15,039 nt of DNA from an uncultured Polaromonas sp. (lineage in GTDB: Bacteria > Pseudomonadota > Gammaproteobacteria > Burkholderiales > Burkholderiaceae), in contig CAMLDT010000073.1 in assembly GCA_946479075.1 (NCBI GenBank), positions 1 through 15,039 on the forward strand, written 5' to 3'. The position numbers and the translations under genes are program-made. Positions 1 through 6,520 of the stretch are shown here, one piece after another. The notes under the pieces were generated by a model, which did not search any database, was not told the DNA's origin, and worked only from the letters and a program-made list of their open reading frames with translations. Each line of letters begins with the position of its first letter. Position 1 is the first letter of the stretch.

Positions 1-2
1 GC

Positions 3-938
3 CAGCGCATTGACGCCAACCGCGAGTTCCGCGGCCAGGGCCTGTCCAACATCGTGGGCGGGTTCTTTTCCTGCTACGTTTCCTGCGGCTCGCTGAACCG
101 GTCCATGCCGAATCTGGAGGCCGGCGCGCGCACGCCGCTGGCGGCGGTGTTTTCGGCCGTGCTGCTGCTGGTGCTGGTGGCGCTTAGTGCGTCGCTGCTG
201 GCGCAGATTCCGATGGCCGCGCTGGCCGCGCTGCTGCTGCTGGTGGCGGTGTCGCTGCTGGATCTGAAGCGCTGGCGGCAGTTGTGGACCCTGAGCCGCA
301 CCGAGTTCGGCGTTGCCTTCGCCACCCTGGTGGCGACCGTCAGCATCCGGCTGGAGATCGCGATCTTGCTGGGCACCCTGCTGTCGCTGATGTCCTTTTT
401 GTACCGCACGTCGAAACCCGCGATGCGCACCATGGGCTTTGACAGCCGCGCGCCGGACCGTCAGTTTGTGGTGCTGGCCGATGCCGAACACCCCCTGCCG
501 GAATGCCCGCAGCTCAAGCTGCTGCGCATGGAGGGCGAGGTTTACTTTGGCGCGACCCAACACGTGGCCGACACTCTGCACGCCCTGCGCCACGCGCCGC
601 AGCCGCAAAAACACCTGCTGGTGATGGGCAAAAGCATGAATTTCATCGACCTGGCGGGTGCCCAGCTCTGGGAACATGAGCTCAATGCGCGCCGCGCCAT
701 CGGCGGCGACCTTTACTTTCACCGGCCGCGTCCGGAAGTGATCCGGATGTGGCAGCACACGGGCTTCACCCGCGTGCTGGGACCCGAGCACCAGTTCCCG
801 GACAAGCGCAGCGCCATCGCCACCATCTTCAACCATCTGGATCCGGCGATCTGCCGCCAGTGCACAGCCCGCATTTTTGAGGAATGCCGCAGTGTGCCGG
901 GGCCAGAGCCGGTGGCGCTGATTAAGCCGGCGGCTTGA
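3..938 (+). CDS. SulP family anion permease with STAS domain (C-terminal part, 5' truncated by window edge)
   Basis: The frame is open from base 3 and runs off the left edge, so the N-terminal half is missing. The visible start reads DANREFRGQGLSNIVGGFF, followed by GSLNRSMPNLEAGARTPL, the well-conserved SulP segment before the last helices. Hydrophobic stretches follow (AAVFSAVLLLVLVALSASLL, MAALAALLLLVAVSLLDL, EIAILLGTLLSLMSFLY). A cytoplasmic STAS-like domain comes next (from about DRQFVVLADAEH to ARRAIGGDLYFHR). The usual STAS loop with D-S-S/T-G reads FIDLAGAQ, so the often phosphorylatable serine is absent. The tail holds a CRQC..C cysteine cluster. The family moves sulfate, bicarbonate, dicarboxylates or other anions across the inner membrane; the substrate cannot be read here. 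The last 17 bases overlap the 3' end of the convergent DUF72 gene. Confidence 0.93.
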   Translation, partial: QRIDANREFRGQGLSNIVGGFFSCYVSCGSLNRSMPNLEAGARTPLAAVFSAVLLLVLVALSASLLAQIPMAALAALLLLVAVSLLDLKRWRQLWTLSRTEFGVAFATLVATVSIRLEIAILLGTLLSLMSFLYRTSKPAMRTMGFDSRAPDRQFVVLADAEHPLPECPQLKLLRMEGEVYFGATQHVADTLHALRHAPQPQKHLLVMGKSMNFIDLAGAQLWEHELNARRAIGGDLYFHRPRPEVIRMWQHTGFTRVLGPEHQFPDKRSAIATIFNHLDPAICRQCTARIFEECRSVPGPEPVALIKPAA

Positions 939-1749
939 TACCCAGCCGCTGCAGCAGGCCCATGGCGGCATGCGGCGCCTTTTCCTTGGCGCCGTTGATG
1001 AAGAACACAAACACGTCCTGGGCGGAGGCCTTGGGTTTTGCAGGCGCCAGCCGCGGCAGCGCCTCTGGCTCCGCGCCTCCGGCCCAGGCCTGGGCCGCCG
1101 CGGCCCAGCCGTCCAGCGCTTTTGGCGCATAACCACTCTTGAGTTTCGCGTCACTGCACATCAGGCGCGCATAGACAAAGTCAGCGGTCAGATCGGCAAA
1201 GGAGGGAAAGTCGGGCGAGTCGGTGAACACCGTGGCGCAGTGATGCTGGCGTGCCAGCGTCAGGTAAGCCGGCGTCATGAAACTCGGGTGCCGGACATCG
1301 AGCACGTGGCGCAGCTGGAGGCCATCGACGCTTTTGGGAAGCAGCGCCAGAAAGGCCCCGAAGTCGTCAGCATCAAACACCTTGGTCGGCATGAACTGCC
1401 AGACGATGGGGCCGAGTTTGTCGCCCAGCTCGCTGATGCCGCTGCCCACAAAACGCTCCACGGATTCACCGGCTTCGGCCAGCACCCGGCGGTTGGTGCT
1501 GAAGCGGCTGGCCTTGAGCGAAAAGACAAAGTCGTCGGGCGTTTCATCGCGCCATTTGGCAAAGGTCGGCGGTTTGAAGCTGCTGTAGTAGGTGCCGTTG
1601 ACCTCGATGGCGTTGAGCTGCCGGCTGGCATAAGCCAGCTCCTGGCTGTGCGGCAATTTCGCCGGATAGAAGTTGTCGCGCCAGGGCGCATAGGTCCAGC
1701 CGCCGATGCCGACGCGCAGGCCGCTTGCAGGAGACGAGGATTTTTTCAT
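922..1749 (-). CDS. DUF72 (YecE-like) domain protein
   Basis: The protein carries the hallmarks of the DUF72/YecE family: an N-terminal RVGIGGWTYAPWRDNFYP strand-loop, then AIEVNGTYY, FSLKASRF, LGPIVWQFMP and LDVRHPSF, spread along a TIM-barrel-sized chain. The molecular function of the family is not settled, so none is assigned. I chose ATG at 1749 (MKKSSSPASG...), only a dozen residues before the conserved GIGGWTY. An in-frame ATG at 1779 would add ten residues (MCAVNSAAPA). Neither has a clear ribosome binding site, so the start is uncertain. The gene stands alone on the minus strand, overlaps the end of the SulP gene by 17 bases tail-to-tail, and is divergent from the M20 peptidase across about 140 bp. 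Confidence 0.9.
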   Translation of the reverse strand: MKKSSSPASGLRVGIGGWTYAPWRDNFYPAKLPHSQELAYASRQLNAIEVNGTYYSSFKPPTFAKWRDETPDDFVFSLKASRFSTNRRVLAEAGESVERFVGSGISELGDKLGPIVWQFMPTKVFDADDFGAFLALLPKSVDGLQLRHVLDVRHPSFMTPAYLTLARQHHCATVFTDSPDFPSFADLTADFVYARLMCSDAKLKSGYAPKALDGWAAAAQAWAGGAEPEALPRLAPAKPKASAQDVFVFFINGAKEKAPHAAMGLLQRLGIKPPA

Positions 1750-1886
1750 GGCTGGTGCTGCTGAGTTCACTGCACACATGGTTGCAGAAAATGCCCCGGC
1801 GCGCCACGCGCCCCCTCAAAGCCGGGCTGGCGGGCCCGCGCAGGCGCAGGTACAGTAGGTCTTTCGCCTCAACCCCCGGAGTTGTC

Positions 1887-3455
1887 ATGAACGCCCCCCT
1901 GCACCGCGAAATACCTGCCGGCCTGCTTGATGCCGCACAGGCCCTGTCCGACGTCAGCACCCAGTGGGACGGCGACATCGTCCAGCAGATCACCGACTAC
2001 ATCACCATTCCCGCCAAGTCGCCGTCCTTTGACGCCGACTGGGCCGGCCATGGCCACATCGAGACGGTGATGCGCAATGCCGCGGCCTGGGTCGAGGCGC
2101 AAAAGGTCGAAGGTCTCAAGCTCGAAATCGTGCGTCTGCCAGGCCGCACGCCGGTGCTGTTTTTCGAGGTGCCGGCATCGTCCGGCAGCGGTGGAAATGG
2201 CGGGACCGAGCGCAGCGCAGGGCCGTCCCAAGCAAGCTCAGCCCCCTCGGGGGGCAGCGCAGCACGCGAAGCGGCAAGCGCGGGGGCCAACAAGACCGTA
2301 TTGATGTACGGCCATCTGGACAAGCAGCCCGAGTTCACCGGCTGGCGCAATGACCTCGGTCCGTGGACGCCCAAATACGAAGACGGCAAGCTGTTTGGCC
2401 GCGGCGGCGCCGACGATGGTTATGCGGTTTACGCCAGCGTGGCTGCGATCCAGGCGCTGAAAGCGCAGAAGGTGCCGCACCCGCGCATCGTCGGCCTGGT
2501 CGAAACCTGCGAGGAAAGCGGCTCCTACGACCTGCTGCCTTATGTCGATGCGCTGCGCACACGCCTGGGCGATGTTGGTCTGGTGATTTGCCTGGACTCG
2601 GGCGCGGGCAACTACGACCAGCTCTGGCTGACCACCTCGCTGCGTGGCATGGCCAGCGGCGTCTTGAAAGTGGAAATCCTGACCGAAGGCGTGCACTCGG
2701 GCGATGCCAGCGGACTCGTGCCGTCCAGCTTTCGCATCATGCGCCAGGTGCTGGACCGGCTCGAAGACAGCAAGACTGGCCGGCTGCTGCCGCAAAGTTT
2801 TCATTGCGAGATTCCGGCCGAGCGGCTGGCGCAGGCCAAAGTCACGGCGCAGATCCTCGGCGACCAGATCTACAAGCGCTTCCCCTGGGCGCATTACGAC
2901 TGCGGCGGCGCCACCACCTTTGCGCTGCCGACCACCACCGACCCGGTCGAAGCCTTGCTCAACCGCACCTGGAAACCCACGCTGAGCGTGACCGGTGCCG
3001 ACGGTTTTCCCGAGATGGCCAATGCCGGCAATGTGCTGCGGCCTTACACCGCGTTCAAGTTGTCGCTGCGCCTGCCGCCGCTGGTGGACGCCGGCGGCGC
3101 CGTGCAGGAGCTCAAGGCCCTGCTGGAAGACAACGCGCCTTACCAGGCGAAAGTGACGTTTGAAAGCGCCGGTGGCGCGACCGGCTGGAACGCGCCGTCC
3201 ACGTCGCCCTGGTTCCAGGCGGCGCTTGATGATGCCTCGCAGGCCTATTACGGCGCGCCCTGCGGCACCATCGGGCAGGGCGGCACCATTCCGCTGATGA
3301 ACATGCTGAGCCAGGGTTTCCCGAAAGCGCAGATGATGGTCTGCGGCGTGCTGGGGCCGAAGAGCAATGCACACGGGCCCAACGAGTTTTTGCATGTGCC
3401 CTATGCCAAGAAGATCACTGCAGCGGTGGCGCATGTCATCGCCTGCATGCCCTGA
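1887..3455 (+). CDS. M20 family metallopeptidase (dipeptidase/carboxypeptidase type)
   Basis: A 522-residue zinc peptidase of the M20 family. Likely metal ligands and catalytic residues can be followed in order: H143 in YGHLD, D176 in GRGGADDGY (bridging), E209/E210 in ETCEESGS (catalytic base and ligand), D237 in CLDSG and H496 in NAHGPNE. H270 in VHSGD lies at the start of the dimerisation (lid) domain, as in the family. The frame stays open upstream to 1725, but ATG 1887 is preferred: GGAG lies five bases before it and MNAPLHREIP begins the conserved part. Residues 112-133 are encoded by the palindromic element described separately and form a Gly/Ser/Ala-rich insertion between the N-terminal strands and the HxD motif. 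The hydrolase follows after 14 bp, so the two are probably co-transcribed. The substrate peptide is unknown. Confidence 0.93.
   Translation: MNAPLHREIPAGLLDAAQALSDVSTQWDGDIVQQITDYITIPAKSPSFDADWAGHGHIETVMRNAAAWVEAQKVEGLKLEIVRLPGRTPVLFFEVPASSGSGGNGGTERSAGPSQASSAPSGGSAAREAASAGANKTVLMYGHLDKQPEFTGWRNDLGPWTPKYEDGKLFGRGGADDGYAVYASVAAIQALKAQKVPHPRIVGLVETCEESGSYDLLPYVDALRTRLGDVGLVICLDSGAGNYDQLWLTTSLRGMASGVLKVEILTEGVHSGDASGLVPSSFRIMRQVLDRLEDSKTGRLLPQSFHCEIPAERLAQAKVTAQILGDQIYKRFPWAHYDCGGATTFALPTTTDPVEALLNRTWKPTLSVTGADGFPEMANAGNVLRPYTAFKLSLRLPPLVDAGGAVQELKALLEDNAPYQAKVTFESAGGATGWNAPSTSPWFQAALDDASQAYYGAPCGTIGQGGTIPLMNMLSQGFPKAQMMVCGVLGPKSNAHGPNEFLHVPYAKKITAAVAHVIACMP
2220..2286 (+). repeat. In-frame palindromic element, copy A (inside M20 peptidase)
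   Basis: A 67-bp element lying wholly inside the peptidase gene. Its centre (2240-2259) reads AGCCCCCTCGGGGGGCAGCG, which is identical to the centres of copies B and C. Read in the gene direction it starts with GGGCCG, has the core after 20 bases, and ends in GGGGG. A small second hairpin, CGC-GAA-GCG, sits at 2265-2273. The peptide encoded is residues 112-133, with APSGGS in the middle. Confidence 0.9.
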
Positions 3456-3469
3456 ACGGGAAGCCGCCG

Positions 3470-4360
3470 ATGGACACACCGACGCTGGCGCCGTTTACCG
3501 CGCGTGATGGCGAAAACCTGGCCATGTACGAATGGCCGATGGAGACCTGGCAGGCTGACGAAGCCGCGCCGCCGCGTGCCGTCGTGCTGATGGTTCACGG
3601 GCTGGGGGAACACGCCAGCCGCTACGACCACGTCGCACGGCAACTGCTCTCCTGGGGTTTTGCGGTGCGCGCCTACGACCAGCGCGGCCATGGTGAATCC
3701 GGTGGCGCGCGCGGAAGCCTGGCCAGCGACGCGCTGCTGCTGGAGGATCTGGCCGAGGTGGTGGACGATACCCGCCAGCGCGCCCGGCGCCTGCCCCACG
3801 CCGGCGAGCCCGACGCGCCGCTGCCGCTGATCCTGCTGGGGCACAGCCTCGGGGGGCTGGTCACCGGGCGGTTTGTCTCGCTGCAGCTGCGGCCGGTGGA
3901 CGGGCTGGTGATGTCCTCGCCGGCGCTGGATCCGGGGCTCAACGCCGTGCAGAAATTTCTGCTCGCCACGCTGCCCGCCATCGCGCCGAATCTGCGCGTC
4001 AACAACGGGCTCAAACCCGAATTCATCTCGCACGATCCGCTGGTGGTCAGCCGTTACCTGGCCGATCCGCTGGTGCATGCCAGCATTTCCGCGCGCCTGG
4101 CCAGATTCATCGCGACCGCGGGGCCTGCCACCGTGGCGGCCGCAAGCACCTGGAACACGCCCACCCTGCTGATGTATGCCGGCGCGGACAAGCTGGTCAA
4201 TCCGGCCGGCAGCCGCGCGTTTGCCGAGCTGGCGGCGCGCCACAGCGCACGGTTCGTCACTTCACGTTGCTTTGACGGGCTGTACCACGAGCTGTTCAAC
4301 GAGCTGGATGCGGCCCCGGTGTTTGCCACCCTGAAAGCCTGGCTGGACGCGCGCTTCTAA
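3470..4360 (+). CDS. Alpha/beta hydrolase, lysophospholipase / monoacylglycerol lipase type
   Basis: A 296-residue serine hydrolase of the Hydrolase_4 (monoacylglycerol lipase / lysophospholipase L2) group. The oxyanion strand reads MVHGLGEHASRYDHVA, followed by AYDQRGHGESGGARG, which is typical of this group. The nucleophile elbow is GHSLGG with S126; the acid is D240 in YAGADKLVNPAG and the base H273 in GLYHELFNE. No signal peptide is visible, so the enzyme is probably cytoplasmic. The start at 3470 is preceded by GGGAAG at 3458-3463 and lies 14 bp after the peptidase stop. The exact ester substrate (lysolipid, monoglyceride or other) cannot be told from sequence. Confidence 0.92.
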   Translation: MDTPTLAPFTARDGENLAMYEWPMETWQADEAAPPRAVVLMVHGLGEHASRYDHVARQLLSWGFAVRAYDQRGHGESGGARGSLASDALLLEDLAEVVDDTRQRARRLPHAGEPDAPLPLILLGHSLGGLVTGRFVSLQLRPVDGLVMSSPALDPGLNAVQKFLLATLPAIAPNLRVNNGLKPEFISHDPLVVSRYLADPLVHASISARLARFIATAGPATVAAASTWNTPTLLMYAGADKLVNPAGSRAFAELAARHSARFVTSRCFDGLYHELFNELDAAPVFATLKAWLDARF

Positions 4361-4376
4361 GCAAAATGGGCCGCAA

Positions 4377-4420
4377 GCCCTGATGGGGCGGGCGCAAGCA
4401 GCTATCAAATCAGGAGTAAG
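4377..4420 (+). repeat. Short dispersed repeat, copy 1 (GCAAGCAGCTAT type), downstream of the hydrolase
   Basis: The 68-bp gap between the convergent hydrolase and MFS genes holds a sequence that starts GCCCTGAT and contains GGCGCAAGCAGCTAT at 4391-4405. The same 15 bases occur on the minus strand at 6462-6476, with GCCCT-AT at equal distance upstream. I recall GCAAGCAGCTAT-type repeats as common in intergenic DNA of Comamonadaceae, but cannot verify this here. No classical terminator is visible in the gap. Confidence 0.6.
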
Positions 4421-4428
4421 CCACGGCG

Positions 4429-5679
4429 TCACCCGGCGCGCGCGCTGCGCCGCCGAAGCGCCAGCCAGGCCAGCGCCGCGCCTGTCAGCCCCAAGGGCAG
4501 CAGCGAGCCGAGGTTCAGCAGGGTCCAGCCCTGGGTCGTGACCAGCACGCCCGAGGCCAGGGACGACATCGCCAGCACGGCGAAGACGCAGAAGTTCAGC
4601 GCCCCCTGGGCCTTGTCTTTTTCTTCGGGGCGGTAAGCACTCAGGGCCAGCGTGGTGGCGCCCGTGAACAGGAAATTCCATCCCATGCCCAGCAGAAACA
4701 GCGCGGCCAGGAACTGGTGCAGCTGCACGCCCGACAGCGCAATCAGCACACACGTCACATTGAGTGCCAGCCCGGCGCCCATGATGGGCAGGGTGCCAAA
4801 ACGCTTGATCAGGTGGCCGGTGAAAAACCCCGGCGCGAACATGCCGATCACATGCCATTCGAGCACCAGCGCGGCGTCGGAAAACGGCAGGCCACAGACC
4901 TGCATCGCAATCGGCGTGGCGGCCATCAGCAGGTTCATCACGCCGTAGCCGAGCGCGCCGGCTGCCGCAGCAACCACGAACACCGGCTGGCGCATGATCT
5001 CGCCCAGCGGCCGGCCTTCCTGGGCCCCCACGCTCGTCACTGCGTGTACGTCGCTGCCCCCCGAGGGGGCTGGCCTTGCTTGGGGCGGCCCGGCGCGGCG
5101 GCCCTGGCCGCTGCCGGATTCCGCCGGTGGGAAGTGGATAAAGGCGAGCAAGGCCATCGCCAGCAGGGCCACTGCGGCGAGTGCAAGGTAGGCGCCGGCA
5201 AACGGCACGGCCGTCAGCGTGCGCGTGCCAGCCGCCAGATTCGGCCCGGCAATCGCGCCGATCAGCCCGCCCGCCATCACCAGTGACACGGCCTTTTCCC
5301 GAAACGCCGGCAGCGCCAGCTCGGCCGCGGCAAAACGGTAAAGCTGCGCATTGGCGTTGTAATAACCGGCCACGACGGTGGCGATGACCAGCAGCCAGAA
5401 ATTGCGGCTGTAAGCCGCGTAGCAGCACAGCAGCGCCGACAGCACCGCCACGACCAGGCCGAGCTGGAAGGAGTTTTTGCGGCCAAAGCGTTTTTGCGTG
5501 CGTGCCACCAGGCCGGTGGACAGCGCGCCACCCACCACGTAACCCATGACCGGCAGTGTTGCCATCCAGCCCAGCGGCGCCAGCGCGAGCCCGACCAGCC
5601 CGTTGATGGCGATGAAGGTCACGTTGTTGGTGAGGAACAGGCCCTGGCAGATGACCAGCAGCCACAGATTGCGGTTCAT
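4429..5679 (-). CDS. MFS transporter
   Basis: A 416-residue major facilitator superfamily permease with about twelve hydrophobic segments in two halves. The loop after the second helix reads VARTQKRFGRKNS, a variant of the MFS motif A (G-x-x-x-D-R-x-G-R-R/K), and the matching C-terminal loop reads GHLIKRFGTLPIM. The central cytoplasmic loop between helices 6 and 7 contains the palindromic element (residues 197-218), so the insertion sits in the most tolerant part of the fold. The substrate is unknown; nothing suggests a drug-specific or sugar-specific family. The start codon lies three bases after the rsmE stop, so translation is probably coupled to rsmE. The extreme C-terminus is basic (LRRRSARAG). 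Confidence 0.9.
   Translation of the reverse strand: MNRNLWLLVICQGLFLTNNVTFIAINGLVGLALAPLGWMATLPVMGYVVGGALSTGLVARTQKRFGRKNSFQLGLVVAVLSALLCCYAAYSRNFWLLVIATVVAGYYNANAQLYRFAAAELALPAFREKAVSLVMAGGLIGAIAGPNLAAGTRTLTAVPFAGAYLALAAVALLAMALLAFIHFPPAESGSGQGRRAGPPQARPAPSGGSDVHAVTSVGAQEGRPLGEIMRQPVFVVAAAAGALGYGVMNLLMAATPIAMQVCGLPFSDAALVLEWHVIGMFAPGFFTGHLIKRFGTLPIMGAGLALNVTCVLIALSGVQLHQFLAALFLLGMGWNFLFTGATTLALSAYRPEEKDKAQGALNFCVFAVLAMSSLASGVLVTTQGWTLLNLGSLLPLGLTGAALAWLALRRRSARAG
5025..5091 (-). repeat. In-frame palindromic element, copy B (inside MFS transporter)
   Basis: A 67-bp element within the transporter gene. On the plus strand it runs from CCCCCACGCTC at 5025 to GGCGGCCC ending at 5091, with the invariant core CGCTGCCCCCCGAGGGGGCT at 5052-5071 and a small hairpin CAC-TGC-GTG at 5038-5046. 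It aligns without gaps to copies A and C. It encodes residues 197-218 of the transporter, with APSGGS in register. Confidence 0.9.
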
Positions 5680-5682
5680 GGG

Positions 5683-6420
5683 TCAATCGCTCAAGGCAAG
5701 CAGCGCCAGGCAGGCCAGCGGTGCGGTTTCGGCGCGCAGGATGCGCGGCCCCAGGGTGACCGGCACAAAACCGGCGGCGATGGCGGCATCTTCTTCGGCC
5801 GCGCCCAGGCCGCCTTCCGGGCCGCTGAGCAGCGTCACCGCGGTGGCGCCATCACCGCCGGCCAGGGCTTTCAGCAAGGGCTGCGTGCCGGCGCGCAGCG
5901 ACAGCAGCAGCCGCGGTGCGGCGGGCGATGGCGGGGGCAGCGCGGCCAGCCAGTCGCCCAGGGTGGCAACCGCATGCACAGGTGGCAGCCGGTTGCGCCC
6001 GCACTGCTCGCTGGCGGCGATGGCCACGCCTTGCCAGTGGGCCACTTTTTTGTCGGCGCGTTCTCCCTTGAGGCGCAGCACCGACCGCTCGGCCATCAGC
6101 GGCCTGATGCTGGCGGCCCCGAGTTCTGTGGCTTTTTCGACCAGCCAGTCCATGCGTTCGTTGGCCGGCATGCCGACGGCCAGGTGCACGGCGCGGCGCG
6201 GCTCGCGCTCCGTCGCCTGATGGCCGGTGATGGCGACCTGCACATCGCTGCGGCCCATGTGCGTGATGCGCGCCTCGAACTCGCCGCCACGGCTGTTGAA
6301 CAGCGTGATGCCGTCCCCGGGCTGCAGGCGCAGCACCTGCACATGGCGCGCCGCGCGTTCCGGCAGGTCCAGCGCGTCGCCGGTGGCCAGGGGCAGGTCG
6401 GCGTAAAAGCGCGCCGTCAT
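5683..6420 (-). CDS. rsmE: 16S rRNA (uracil-1498-N3)-methyltransferase RsmE
   Basis: A 245-residue SPOUT-class RNA methyltransferase. It uses S-adenosylmethionine to methylate N3 of U1498 in 16S rRNA of the small subunit. The N-terminal PUA-like part is visible as RAARHVQVLRLQPGDGITLF. The catalytic half has the RsmE signatures VEKATELG, IAASEQCGRN, LSGPEGGL (glycines around residues 200-204) and LGPRILRAETA, the last two forming the trefoil-knot SAM site. The length is normal for the family. The ATG at 6420 has GAAGG about nine bases upstream. The MFS gene begins three bases after the stop; amgK lies 100 bp upstream on the same strand, so the three may form one transcript. Confidence 0.96.
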   Translation of the reverse strand: MTARFYADLPLATGDALDLPERAARHVQVLRLQPGDGITLFNSRGGEFEARITHMGRSDVQVAITGHQATEREPRRAVHLAVGMPANERMDWLVEKATELGAASIRPLMAERSVLRLKGERADKKVAHWQGVAIAASEQCGRNRLPPVHAVATLGDWLAALPPPSPAAPRLLLSLRAGTQPLLKALAGGDGATAVTLLSGPEGGLGAAEEDAAIAAGFVPVTLGPRILRAETAPLACLALLALSD

Positions 6421-6449
6421 GGCGCCAGGCCTTCGGTGGGCACCAAGTT

Positions 6450-6490
6450 GCTACGAAATAAATAGCTGCTTGCGCCTGTCAGATAAGGGC
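6450..6490 (-). repeat. Short dispersed repeat, copy 2 (GCAAGCAGCTAT type), between amgK and rsmE
   Basis: On the minus strand this reads GCCCTTATCTGACAGGCGCA, then AGCAGCTATTTATTTCGTAGC, sharing 15 identical bases (6462-6476) with the copy at 4391-4405. It begins about 30 bases after the amgK stop, in the same orientation relative to its upstream gene as copy 1. Function is unknown. Confidence 0.6.
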
Positions 6491-6520
6491 TGAGGGTCGA
6501 TTTGATGTGAAATCTGCAGT

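Noticed and set aside
1799..1850. GCCCCCTC with surrounding GC-rich repeats before the M20 gene as a fourth copy of the palindromic element
   Set aside because: Only a few bases match the core and the flanks do not align.
2238..3479. Long minus-strand open frame opposite the M20 peptidase
   Set aside because: Its protein is rich in Arg, Gln and His without any domain; the plus strand has full M20 motifs. It is an effect of high GC.
4262..5686. Long minus-strand frame overlapping the MFS gene in another frame
   Set aside because: Gly/Arg-rich translation with no family features; the shifted frame shows twelve membrane segments and MFS motifs.
5494..6465. Plus-strand frame opposite rsmE and the start of the MFS gene
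   Set aside because: Composition is typical of an antisense shadow and rsmE has all expected motifs.
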